Below, in pieces: positions 18,252-28,561 of a stretch of DNA of 64,000 bases. Position numbers and translations under genes: made by a program. The stretch spans positions 310,001-374,000 of the forward strand of contig NZ_JACSOI010000003.1 in the NCBI RefSeq assembly GCF_018728565.1, read 5' to 3'. The notes beneath the pieces were generated by a model, which saw nothing but the letters and a program-made list of their open reading frames with translations, was not told the origin of the DNA and did not search any database. The DNA comes from Zobellia russellii. Lineage in GTDB: Bacteria; Bacteroidota; Bacteroidia; Flavobacteriales; Flavobacteriaceae. How positions within the stretch are numbered: the first letter of the stretch is position 1; each line of letters begins with the position of its first letter.

Positions 18252-19109
18252 TTACTCAATAGAAATGGACTTGGAGTACGTTTGGCAAACGGCAAAATAT
18301 CCTAGGGCAAAATTCTCTTGGTCAACTAGGTTATCAAGATTGTCCAAATCCGAAATATCCTCAACATTAGTGACATTTATAATATTGCCTTTTACCGTGC
18401 CTGCTGGGGTTTGAAACGGACCTTGGTCTCCTCCGGACTGCACAATAAGTTGGTTCATGTAATTATAGAAACCCCTATCAACACCCAGTATACTTATATC
18501 CAGCACCATTCCGTCTTTTACATCATCATCATAAAAATAAGAGAACTCAAAAGTCTCACCAGGGTAAAATGTATCTTCCGTGACCAAGTATTCGTTAAAA
18601 TCAAAATCAAAAAGATAGAAATCGGTTCGGTTGGGTTGGTCCTTAAAAGCTACTACTATTTCTGTTTCTTCGCCTGAAAAAAGAGTTGCATCGCCCTGCT
18701 CTAATTTGGTAATTGGTACCGTAGGTACATAGGCAGTCTGCGCCGCATATCTTGAGCCTTGATGTTCAATAAACAGAACCAAATCACCGGACGTCATAAA
18801 ATCTATGGTCGTTTCACTCTGGTAGACACCGCTACCGCTAAAGGTTTCAAAGAGGGGTATAGTTTCTTCGCTTTCCAGATTGGTAATGCTTATTTGGTCT
18901 AGTCGTGCAGGTTCTACAGATTCAAAAAAATTAGTTGATGTGCTCACTCTTACTTCGGCATAATATGTAGAGGAGGGCTGAGTAAGATCAATTCGCATTA
19001 AGGCATCTACGGTTAAGCGAGACTGGTCCGTTGGAACTTCTACTTCCACAACGTCTTCACATGCGGATAAAAACGGAAGCAGGCAGAGTATATAAATAAA
19101 CTTTTTCAT
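18252..19109 (-). CDS. DUF4249 outer-membrane lipoprotein
   Basis: The 285-residue protein has a lipoprotein signal (LLPFLSACEDV; acylated Cys16) followed by a beta-rich body. The opening VEVPTDQSRLTVDALM and YAEVRVSTSTNFF match DUF4249, a family encoded next to TonB-dependent receptors in Bacteroidota. It starts four bases after the stop of the upstream receptor gene, so the pair is one transcription unit. By analogy with SusC/SusD it may be a surface-exposed accessory of that receptor; this is inference. Confidence 0.83.
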   Translation of the reverse strand: MKKFIYILCLLPFLSACEDVVEVEVPTDQSRLTVDALMRIDLTQPSSTYYAEVRVSTSTNFFESVEPARLDQISITNLESEETIPLFETFSGSGVYQSETTIDFMTSGDLVLFIEHQGSRYAAQTAYVPTVPITKLEQGDATLFSGEETEIVVAFKDQPNRTDFYLFDFDFNEYLVTEDTFYPGETFEFSYFYDDDVKDGMVLDISILGVDRGFYNYMNQLIVQSGGDQGPFQTPAGTVKGNIINVTNVEDISDLDNLDNLVDQENFALGYFAVCQTYSKSISIE

Positions 19110-19113
19110 GGCC

Positions 19114-21513
19114 TTAAAATTTAAAGTTATACGTTACCGCCGGTACCACGCCAAAAATTGATGTACGTACCGCTTCATTGGCTCCGGTATCCTCATTGCG
19201 ACTAAAACTTATAGATGCGGCATTCCTGCGATTGTATACATTGTATACGCTGAAGACCCATTCGGTCTGCCATTTTCTGTCTTTGTTCTTTTTTGGGGTC
19301 AGGGTTGCGGAGACATCCATACGATGGTAAGCGGGCAAACGCTCTTCATTTCGTAGTCCGTAATAGGGAACGGTAAGCCCCTGAAAACGAAATTGACCTA
19401 TAGGGTAATTGGTGGGTTGCCCTGTTTGAAATACAAAATTGGTATTGAAATTCCATTTTTGATTTAAATCATAGCTCGCATAGGCCGATATATCGTGGGT
19501 CTTGTCATACGGGGTGTTGTACCAGGCTCCGGAGTTTATGCCAGTTTCCGTAAATGAAGTACCATCTTGCAATTGAATGGTTCTTCCTGGTGTCCTTTGC
19601 TCAGATTTTGAAAGCGTATAGGCAAGCCAACCCTGAAACTTACCCTCGTTTTTGCGTAGTAAAAATTCCAGACCGTAAGCTCGCGCTTCGCCATTTAGAA
19701 TAACTTGCTCAATGGCATCATTGGCAATAAGGTTGGCGCCATCTATATAGTCTATGCGATTTTGAACGTCCTTATAAAAAGCCTCGGTTTCAAAAGAGAA
19801 ATCACCATCCTTTAGATTTTTAAAATACCCCACTGCGTATTGATCAAGAATTTGGGGTTTTATAAAGGGGCCGCTTGGAGTCCAAACATCCAACGGAGTA
19901 GGAGAGCTGGTGTTGGAAAGTAAATGCAGGTACTGTGCCAAATGGGTGTAGCTGGCCTTTATAGAACTACTGTTGTTTAAGGTGTATGCCAAGGATATAC
20001 GTGGTTCCAGGTTGTTAAAGGTAGCTAAGCTGCCACTTCTTTTTACGTTATACCGATCTATAGGTATGCCTTCCTGATATACTTGAAGTACCGGGTCAAA
20101 AAAGACAGGGTTATCATCTAAATAGACGTTTACCTCGTCTTGTCCCAATCGTAAAAAATTACTGAAGCGGAGTCCATAATTTAGACTCAGGTTTTTGGTT
20201 ATATCATGTTCAATATCAATATAGGCAGCAAATTCATTGGCATACTTTTGTGTTAACTGCTCTTCTACTATACCGGAATCTTCGTTGCTGGGCTGTATTT
20301 TTCCAGGGTTAAAACGATAGTAGATATTATTGATGCCGTAATTAATTTGAAACTTGTCCGTGATATAGTGCTTCAGGTCATATTTTATGTTGAAGTTTTC
20401 AATACCCGAATTCCAATCGAAGCCTACAAAATCCAGTTTTAGACCATAGTAATAGTTGGAATAGATTAAAGAGAGGTTAGAAAATAACTTGTCTGAAAAT
20501 AGGTGATTCCATCTAAAATTACCTACTGCGTTTCCATAAGTATTTACAAAACTATCGCTTATACCAAATACATCACGACCAAAATATCCTGATAGGAAAA
20601 TACTGTTGTTATCGTTTATGTTGTAATTGAGCTTGGTATTTAAATCGTAGAAATAGGCGGTATTATCTACGTCAAAAAGGGGCAGGAATAGGTGAGCATA
20701 GGAGGCACGGCCTCCCACAAGAAACGCAGCTTTGTCTTTTTTTATAGGGCCTTCTACCAACAAACGGCTGGCAACGGCGCCTATACCTCCGTTTACTTTA
20801 ATTTTTTTGCTATTTCCTTCTTTTTGGAAAATATCCAGAACCGACGAGACTCTACCGCCATAACGGGCCGGAATTCCCCCTTTATATAGTTTAATATCCT
20901 TTATGGCGTCCGGGTTAAAGACAGAGAAAAAGCCGAATAGGTGGGAGGAGTTGAAAATAGTGGCCTCATCCAATAAAATTAGATTTTGGTCTACGGCACC
21001 GCCCCGCACATTAAAACCGGAAGCACCCTCGCCTGCGTTGGTTACACCGGGCAGTAAGAGAATGGATTTAATAACATCGGCCTCGCCCAAGATAACCGGA
21101 ATTTTTTTGATGGTTCCCACAGATAAGGAGTTCACGCTCATCTGGGGTTTGCGTACATCCATTTTTTCTACGTCTTCCGTTACTACAACTTCTTGCAACT
21201 GTTCAGCGGATTCCATCAGCTGAAAATTCATTTTTTTATTCGCATCCAGTGTGACCGTTTTTACAACATCCTGAAAACCCAGATAACTGACCAACAACTG
21301 GTAGGTGCCTTCTGGGAGGGTAATGGAATAAAAACCGTATTCATTGGTGGTAACCCCTGTTTCCAGTTCGGGGAAAACAATAGCCACCCCAATAAGAGTT
21401 TCATTGCTGGAATCTTCTGAGATTGTTCCGCTTAAAGTGTATTGCCTTTGGGCGAAACTATTAAAAAAACAAAGTAGAAAGACACTGAGAACGACCTTGG
21501 TAAGTTGGTTCAT
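19114..21513 (-). CDS. TonB-dependent receptor with CarboxypepD_reg-like domain, DUF4249 partner
   Basis: The 799-residue outer-membrane receptor has a signal peptide (~1-21, SFAQ), a CarboxypepD_reg-like domain (~22-110, TTNEYGFYSITLPEGTY), a plug (~125-240, with GASGFNVRGGAVDQNLILLD and SVFNPDAIKDIKLYKGGIP) and a 22-stranded-type barrel ending in VTYNFKF. The NVRGG plug motif is shared with FecA-like and SusC-like receptors. The downstream DUF4249 lipoprotein suggests a two-component uptake system; no substrate-processing gene is adjacent. The substrate is unknown. Confidence 0.88.
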   Translation of the reverse strand: MNQLTKVVLSVFLLCFFNSFAQRQYTLSGTISEDSSNETLIGVAIVFPELETGVTTNEYGFYSITLPEGTYQLLVSYLGFQDVVKTVTLDANKKMNFQLMESAEQLQEVVVTEDVEKMDVRKPQMSVNSLSVGTIKKIPVILGEADVIKSILLLPGVTNAGEGASGFNVRGGAVDQNLILLDEATIFNSSHLFGFFSVFNPDAIKDIKLYKGGIPARYGGRVSSVLDIFQKEGNSKKIKVNGGIGAVASRLLVEGPIKKDKAAFLVGGRASYAHLFLPLFDVDNTAYFYDLNTKLNYNINDNNSIFLSGYFGRDVFGISDSFVNTYGNAVGNFRWNHLFSDKLFSNLSLIYSNYYYGLKLDFVGFDWNSGIENFNIKYDLKHYITDKFQINYGINNIYYRFNPGKIQPSNEDSGIVEEQLTQKYANEFAAYIDIEHDITKNLSLNYGLRFSNFLRLGQDEVNVYLDDNPVFFDPVLQVYQEGIPIDRYNVKRSGSLATFNNLEPRISLAYTLNNSSSIKASYTHLAQYLHLLSNTSSPTPLDVWTPSGPFIKPQILDQYAVGYFKNLKDGDFSFETEAFYKDVQNRIDYIDGANLIANDAIEQVILNGEARAYGLEFLLRKNEGKFQGWLAYTLSKSEQRTPGRTIQLQDGTSFTETGINSGAWYNTPYDKTHDISAYASYDLNQKWNFNTNFVFQTGQPTNYPIGQFRFQGLTVPYYGLRNEERLPAYHRMDVSATLTPKKNKDRKWQTEWVFSVYNVYNRRNAASISFSRNEDTGANEAVRTSIFGVVPAVTYNFKF

Positions 21514-21587
21514 CTAAGAGCAATTTTTTTATAAATGTAGCTAGAAAAAGACCTTTACAGAAAATGTTAACACTATTTTAAAAAGAA

Positions 21588-21618
21588 AAAGGCCCTTGCA
21601 AATGCAGGGCCTTTATTA
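21588..21618 (-). terminator. Intrinsic terminator of icd
   Basis: A 9-bp stem (AAAGGCCCT/AGGGCCTTT) extended by TGCA pairing is followed on the minus strand by TTCTTTTT. It lies 21 bases after the icd stop. Confidence 0.88.
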
Positions 21619-21638
21619 TTGTACTTAACTCATAATGG

Positions 21639-23870
<2,232 letters not shown>

Positions 23871-24005
23871 TTAATTTAAAGCGGAGTAAATATACAACTT
23901 TATGTATTCTTCCAAGCCAAAAGATAAGGGGTTGTTTTGAGCTGTATCTCTTTATGGGCTATTTTAACAAAAACCTTGCGAATTAGGAAAAAAAAAGGCA
24001 AAACA

Positions 24006-24045
24006 AAAGCCATATCATTGTACTTGTACATTGATATGGCTTTTT
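24006..24045. terminator. Long hairpin, possible terminator of an unrecognised minus-strand transcript
   Basis: The 12-bp perfect stem AAAGCCATATCA/TGATATGGCTTT is extended, after one mismatch, by TGTAC/GTACA. T-rich tracts flank both ends; the minus-strand side (TTTTGTTTTG) is longer. No annotated gene ends here, since icd starts 148 bases to the left and rplS has its own terminator 475 bases to the right. Confidence 0.6.
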
Positions 24046-24519
24046 AGAAACTGATATAGCAAACTTTCTTCCCTGTTCTTACGACAGATCGGCAACCATT
24101 GATTGCATTCGCATCACAATTTCAACGTTTGAGATGAATTGTACTTAATTATCGAACCAAGCTACAATTTATATCTCTTCATATTGTTTACACATTCTTT
24201 GTGCATATTTCCTAGACTTGCATCCGTTGAATATTTACAAATATGTTCACATAATCATTTCTCAAAAAGCGACAGCCTTTTGTTGATATGTTCGTTTTAC
24301 TAAATGGCGTACTCTGAAATACATCTTTAAACATTTATAAAACCTAAACAATACTATAAAGAACGCTACCTCTATAACAATTTCAGAAGCTATCTTCGAC
24401 AGATGTTTTCTTTAATTGTTTTATAAATGTAGGAAAAATAGTCTAAGTCACCAATTTTTTTAACATATTATAAATCAACAACTTATGAACTGCTGATATT
24501 AACAATTGTTCATAACCAA

Positions 24520-24548
24520 AAAATCCCGCTATAGCGGGATTTTTTTAT
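24520..24548. terminator. Intrinsic terminator of rplS
   Basis: A GC-rich stem (AATCCCGC/GCGGGATT) with a TATA loop has T tracts on both strands; it lies 17 bases beyond the rplS stop on the minus strand. Confidence 0.9.
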
Positions 24549-24564
24549 TGTATGTATTCTTGGC

Positions 24565-24915
24565 TTAAGAACGTACCTCTTTAATACGTGCTTTTTTACC
24601 AGTAAGACCTCTAAAGTAGAAGATACGAGCTCTACGTACTTTACCTCTTTTGTTAACTTCAACCTTTTGTAAGGCTGGCATGTTTACTGGGAAAATACGT
24701 TCAACACCTACAGTACCTGACATTTTACGGATTGTAAAAGTTTCGGTAGCACCAGAACCTCTTCTTTGGATAACAACACCTCTAAAGAACTGAGTACGTG
24801 TTTTTTCACCTTCCTTAATTTCATAGTACACAGTGATAGTATCACCAGCTGAAAATTTTGGAAATTCTTTTTTTGGAACAAACTCGTCCTGAACGAATTT
24901 TAATAATTCTTCCAT
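24565..24915 (-). CDS. rplS: 50S ribosomal protein bL19
   Basis: The 116-residue protein starts MEELLKFVQDEFVPKKEFP and contains FSAGDTITVYYEI, FRGVVIQRRGSGATETFTIRK-type core and the GKKARIKE C-terminus standard for bL19, which contacts 16S rRNA at the subunit interface. The frame continues 13 codons upstream to 24954, but that segment lies between promoter and conserved N-terminus and is unlikely to be translated. It follows trmD in the usual trmD-rplS order but has its own promoter. Confidence 0.96.
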   Translation of the reverse strand: MEELLKFVQDEFVPKKEFPKFSAGDTITVYYEIKEGEKTRTQFFRGVVIQRRGSGATETFTIRKMSGTVGVERIFPVNMPALQKVEVNKRGKVRRARIFYFRGLTGKKARIKEVRS

Positions 24916-24985
24916 GATTTTTTTATTAATGATTATGCTATGGTCAACATTCACGATTTTCGTCAGAGGTTGATTTAACAGGCTG

Positions 24986-25015
24986 CAAAAATACTCTATA
25001 ATTTAGAACTGACAA
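24986..25015 (-). promoter_or_regulatory. Bacteroidota-type promoter of rplS
   Basis: Read on the minus strand: TTG at 25015-25013, a 19-base spacer and TATTTTTG at 24993-24986, an exact consensus. Transcription would start near 24980, giving a 64-base leader before the ATG at 24915. Confidence 0.8.
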
Positions 25016-25057
25016 TAATTTTTTTGATTTTTTGATATATCAAAATACGTAGGAATG

Positions 25058-25732
25058 TTACTCCAGCAGATCGGGTCTACGTTCTTCCGTTCTTTTTTGT
25101 GCTTGGTCTTCCCTCCATTTCTCTATTTTGGGAAAGTTGCCGCTCAAAAGCACTTCCGGTACTTTCATGCCTTTGTACTCTGAGGGTCTGGTATAGACAG
25201 GAGGAGCAAGGAGGTCATCCTGAAAGGTATCCGTCAACGCCGATGTTTCGTTGTTTAAAACCCCGGGAATCAACCTAATTACGGCATCACAAAGAATAGC
25301 GGCACCTAGTTCACCGCCAGAAAGTACATAATCGCCTATTGAAATTTCTCTGGTAATAAAAGCATCTCGTACTCTTTGGTCAACACCTTTATAGTGGCCG
25401 CAAAGTATGATTACATTGTTAAGCAATGAAATGCCGTTGGCCATTCTTTGGTTCAGGGTTTCCCCATCTGGTGTCATATAGATAATTTCATCGTACGTTC
25501 TTTCGGCCTTTAACTTAGAAATACACTTGTCTATAGGCTCTATCATAAGTACCATGCCCGCACCGCCACCAAATTGGTAATCGTCTACTTGGTTGTAGCT
25601 CTTGTCCGTGTAGTCCCGTATATTGTGCATGTGCACTTCAACTATGCCCTTTTCTATGGCTCGTTTTAAGATAGATGCGTTAAACGGGCTCTCCAACAAT
25701 TCCGGTAAAACGGTGATAATATCAATACGCAT
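25058..25732 (-). CDS. trmD: tRNA (guanine37-N1)-methyltransferase
   Basis: The 224-residue SPOUT methyltransferase begins [17 protein letters not shown] and has the TrmD signatures [28 protein letters not shown] and [13 protein letters not shown], which form the SAM-binding trefoil knot. It methylates G37 next to the anticodon and prevents frameshifting. It lies 11 bases after a GNAT gene and upstream of rplS on the same strand. Confidence 0.97.
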   Translation of the reverse strand: MRIDIITVLPELLESPFNASILKRAIEKGIVEVHMHNIRDYTDKSYNQVDDYQFGGGAGMVLMIEPIDKCISKLKAERTYDEIIYMTPDGETLNQRMANGISLLNNVIILCGHYKGVDQRVRDAFITREISIGDYVLSGGELGAAILCDAVIRLIPGVLNNETSALTDTFQDDLLAPPVYTRPSEYKGMKVPEVLLSGNFPKIEKWREDQAQKRTEERRPDLLE

Positions 25733-25743
25733 TTTAGTTTGGG

Positions 25744-26187
25744 CTATGAATTAGTGCGCCAAAAGTAGTGAAAAGAGTGCGAATCTTTTTTCCACCCCAG
25801 CTTTTCATATAGCTTTTGTGCGGGATTATCCGTTGCCGTTTCTAGGGCTAACCCTTTAAACCCTTTTTTTGAACAGAATTCTTGTGCCGTACTCAGCAAT
25901 GCGGAGCCTATGCCTTTTTTTCTTTGGGTTTGCTCTACATATAAATCGTTCAACACATAATAAGGGAGCATAGAAACGGATGAAAATGTAGTGTATAACT
26001 GGGTGAAGCCTACTGCTTCCCCGTCAATAAAAGCCATGAAAACTATAGATTCCGATTGGGAAAAGCGCTCTTTAAGAAAAGAAGTAGCGGCATTTATATC
26101 CGAAGGTTGTTGGTAGAAAACCCTGTAACTATCGAACAAAGGTGCTAACAATGGTATATGTGATGAGTTGGCTTGAATAATTTTCAT
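25744..26187 (-). CDS. GNAT family N-acetyltransferase
   Basis: The 147-residue protein shows the acetyl-CoA-binding pattern [19 protein letters not shown] (R/QxxGxG/A) after a YVLNDLYV strand, and ends with [18 protein letters not shown], typical of small GNAT enzymes. The substrate is unknown. It is followed 11 bases later by trmD, so both are probably co-transcribed; a terminator lies just upstream (26203-26226) and separates it from the coiled-coil gene. Confidence 0.85.
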   Translation of the reverse strand: MKIIQANSSHIPLLAPLFDSYRVFYQQPSDINAATSFLKERFSQSESIVFMAFIDGEAVGFTQLYTTFSSVSMLPYYVLNDLYVEQTQRKKGIGSALLSTAQEFCSKKGFKGLALETATDNPAQKLYEKLGWKKDSHSFHYFWRTNS

Positions 26188-26202
26188 AACACAAAGAATA
26201 AA

Positions 26203-26227
26203 AAAAAGCTCCGTGAGGAGCTTTTTA
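26203..26227 (-). terminator. Intrinsic terminator of the coiled-coil membrane gene
   Basis: The stem AAAGCTCC/GGAGCTTT with a 4-base loop is followed on the minus strand by seven T residues, directly after the stop at 26230. Confidence 0.85.
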
Positions 26228-26229
26228 GA

Positions 26230-26850
26230 TTATTTCTGTTTTTTGTACTTGTTGATTTCATCTTGCAGCTGCCTACTAATTTTTTGCTCCCTTTCTAAAG
26301 CCCTTCTGCGGTGGTCTTCATACTCAGTTTCCAGTTCTGCTAAATTAGTCTTGGCTTCCTGGGTTAGGATGTTACTGTTTCTAAATCTATATATAAAGAA
26401 AAGTAACAGTGCTAACAGAGAAGCAATAACGGTCCAAAGAATACCATTATATGTACTTTTTGAAACCATAATACCTAAAAAGGACATGCTGTCTTTTTCC
26501 TCGGTTACAGCTACCAAGTTGTTGGTAGTCTCTTCCAATTTTTTGTTTAGCGAACCTATTGTAGATTCGTGTCCGCCAATAGTAGCTTTTAGTTCGGCAG
26601 CTCTTTTGTTGTACCCTTTTAGTGTGTCAAGAACATTTTGGCGCAGTTTGTCCAATGAAATCGTACGTACGACCTCATATTTTTTTCCATCTGCACGATA
26701 ATTACCAGATTTGGTAAAAATGTACTCAAATTGACTATCTATAGGCCCTTTATCAAGTGACAACTCTTCTTGAGCTTCCGCTTCTTGGGCAAATTGTAGG
26801 TTATATGCTAATAAAGCCGTTATCAGTAACAGGATTCTTAAGCCTTTCAT
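26230..26850 (-). CDS. Exported single-pass membrane protein with coiled coils (function unknown)
   Basis: The 206-residue protein has a signal peptide (~1-21), an extracytoplasmic region, a coiled coil (~70-118; DTLKGYNKRAAELKATIGGH, then KKLEETTNNL), one membrane helix (~134-154, ILWTVIASLLALLLFFIY) and a second charged coiled coil to the C-terminus (EDHRRRALEREQKISRQL). I recall homologues near trmD in flavobacteria carrying a tRNA methyltransferase name; nothing in this sequence supports that name, which looks transferred from the neighbour. A structural envelope role is possible but unproven. Confidence 0.75.
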   Translation of the reverse strand: MKGLRILLLITALLAYNLQFAQEAEAQEELSLDKGPIDSQFEYIFTKSGNYRADGKKYEVVRTISLDKLRQNVLDTLKGYNKRAAELKATIGGHESTIGSLNKKLEETTNNLVAVTEEKDSMSFLGIMVSKSTYNGILWTVIASLLALLLFFIYRFRNSNILTQEAKTNLAELETEYEDHRRRALEREQKISRQLQDEINKYKKQK

Positions 26851-26947
26851 GTTGAAGTGATTCTGTGAATTAATTATTTAGAGCCGACTAAAGTAATTCA
26901 ATAATATCAATTAATAAAAAAAATCAAGGATAAGGTTGCTATTTAGT

Positions 26948-26982
26948 AGGGAATACCTTCAAAAAAGCAGAAAGTATTCCCT
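26948..26982 (-). terminator. Probable terminator of the GAPDH gene
   Basis: The stem AGGGAATAC/GTATTCCCT, with an extra TTC/GAA pairing after a mismatch, lies 16 bases beyond the GAPDH stop. It lacks a clear T tail. Confidence 0.5.
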
Positions 26983-26998
26983 TGTAAGTAGCTTAAAA

Positions 26999-28447
26999 TC
27001 AATAATAAGTATATCTTCTTACTTTTGATATGTATTTGGCCAAACGTATTACCTGATGCGAATAACCATACTCGTTGTCATACCAAATATAAAGTATAAT
27101 ATTTTTTCCACTGCCGTTAACAATTGTAGCGTTACTATCGTAAATGGAAGGTGCGTTTGTTCCTACGATATCCGAAGATACCATTTCCTTGCTCAAGGAA
27201 TATTTTATTTGCTCTACCAAATCTCCCTCTAGGGCATACTTTTTTATAATGGCGTTAATACCATCTATAGAAGTTTTATTTTTCACTTCTAAGTTTAGAA
27301 TAGCTAAAGAACCGTTGGGAACCGGTACCCTAATTGCATTAGAGGTAAGCTTGCCCTTTAATTCCGGTAGAGCTTTAGCTACTGCAGCACCTGCACCTGT
27401 TTCGGTTATGACCATGTTCAGAGCGGCTGCTCGGCCCCGTCTATGCTTGCTGTGCATGTTATCCACTAGGTTCTGGTCATTAGTGTAGGCATGTATAGTC
27501 TCCAAATGCCCTTTTGTAATTCCCAAGGAATCTTCAATAACACTTAAAATAGGGGTAATGGCATTGGTAGTACACGAAGCGGCTGAAAATATTTTAATAG
27601 CGTCCGGGTCATACGTTTTGTGATTAACCCCATGAACAATATTGGGTATCTCTTTTCCGGGAGCGGTAAGGAGTACGTGCGATGCACCTTCGGCTTCCAG
27701 GTGTCTGGCCAATTCGGTTTTGGTTCTGAAAGCCCCTGTATTGTCTATTATCAATGCATCGTTTATTCCATACTGGGTGTAATCGATTTTCTCAGGACGA
27801 TCGGCGCTGATCATGTAAACGGTTGTACCGTTTATTATCAAGGCATTATTCTTTATATCTGTTTCTACCGTGCCGGAAAATTTACCGTGAACGGAATCAA
27901 TACGTAAAAGATTGGCTCTTTTTTCCAGAATCTCATGGTTGTCCGCTTTTCGGGTTACGATAGCTCTTAAGCGCAGTTGATTGCCTTGACCGGTCTTTGC
28001 CATAAGCTCTCTAGCCAGAAGCCTACCTATTCTTCCAAAGCCATAAAGAACAATATCCTTAGGTTTTAAAGGTGGGGCATTGTCCGCGTCTTTTAGTTTG
28101 TCAAACACAAAGGCTTTTATATCCGTATTGTGATTGTCATCTGAGTGGTATTCATAGGTAAGCTTGCCAATGTCTAATTTAGCAGGAGGTAGCTGAATAT
28201 CGTTTATGGCCCGCAATATTTCGGTGGAATCGAAAATAGAAATGGGTTTTTGGACAAATTCACCCGCATATTCATGCAGATTTATAATGTCACTTACGTT
28301 TTTGTCTATCACCTGATTTTTGAAAAGCACGATTTCTATCGTCTTATCATACCAAAGGTCACTGACCAGTTTTATGAATTCGGTTGTAGCTTTTCTTCTA
28401 TCAGCCTGAAAGGCTAATTCTTTTTCGTAAGAAGCGTTAGATTTCAT
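26999..28447 (-). CDS. Glyceraldehyde-3-phosphate dehydrogenase, long form with N-terminal extension
   Basis: The 482-residue protein has a ~130-residue N-terminal extension before the NAD-binding motif YGFGRIGR (135-142). The catalytic Cys292 in SAASCTTNA and His319 in TIHAYTNDQ are intact, as are PVPNGSLA and the C-terminal YDNEYGYSHQV. Normal GapA is ~335 residues. The extension (LAFQADRRKATTEFIKLVSD, charged and helical) has no catalytic motif I recognise. It interconverts glyceraldehyde-3-phosphate and 1,3-bisphosphoglycerate; whether glycolytic or gluconeogenic is open. It stands alone between two terminators. Confidence 0.93.
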   Translation of the reverse strand: MKSNASYEKELAFQADRRKATTEFIKLVSDLWYDKTIEIVLFKNQVIDKNVSDIINLHEYAGEFVQKPISIFDSTEILRAINDIQLPPAKLDIGKLTYEYHSDDNHNTDIKAFVFDKLKDADNAPPLKPKDIVLYGFGRIGRLLARELMAKTGQGNQLRLRAIVTRKADNHEILEKRANLLRIDSVHGKFSGTVETDIKNNALIINGTTVYMISADRPEKIDYTQYGINDALIIDNTGAFRTKTELARHLEAEGASHVLLTAPGKEIPNIVHGVNHKTYDPDAIKIFSAASCTTNAITPILSVIEDSLGITKGHLETIHAYTNDQNLVDNMHSKHRRGRAAALNMVITETGAGAAVAKALPELKGKLTSNAIRVPVPNGSLAILNLEVKNKTSIDGINAIIKKYALEGDLVEQIKYSLSKEMVSSDIVGTNAPSIYDSNATIVNGSGKNIILYIWYDNEYGYSHQVIRLAKYISKVRRYTYY

Positions 28448-28518
28448 TTTGTTGAGTTGAGTTATATTTTGGTATAAAAGTAGCTATTTAGTGTTGTTTG
28501 AAACAATAGTAAACAAAA

Positions 28519-28544
28519 AAACACCTCAATTGAGGTGTTTTTAA
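28519..28544 (-). terminator. Intrinsic terminator of the HtrA protease gene
   Basis: The perfect palindrome AACACCTCAATTGAGGTGTT has a T tail on both strands (TTTTTTTG on the minus strand), 17 bases after the protease stop. Confidence 0.88.
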
Positions 28545-28561
28545 TTTAAAGTTTTAATGTC

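Noticed and set aside
18411-18677. 88-codon plus-strand frame opposite the DUF4249 gene
   Set aside because: Shadow of a well-supported lipoprotein gene; no promoter or family pattern.
24046-24519. tmRNA, RNase P RNA or tRNA gene in the large gap
   Set aside because: No T-arm with a pairing acceptor stem, no RNase P core motif and no tag-peptide frame could be found by eye.
26213-26701. 162-codon open frame on the plus strand
   Set aside because: It is antisense to the coiled-coil membrane gene, with low-complexity Ser/Leu-rich translation and no start context or homology I recognise.
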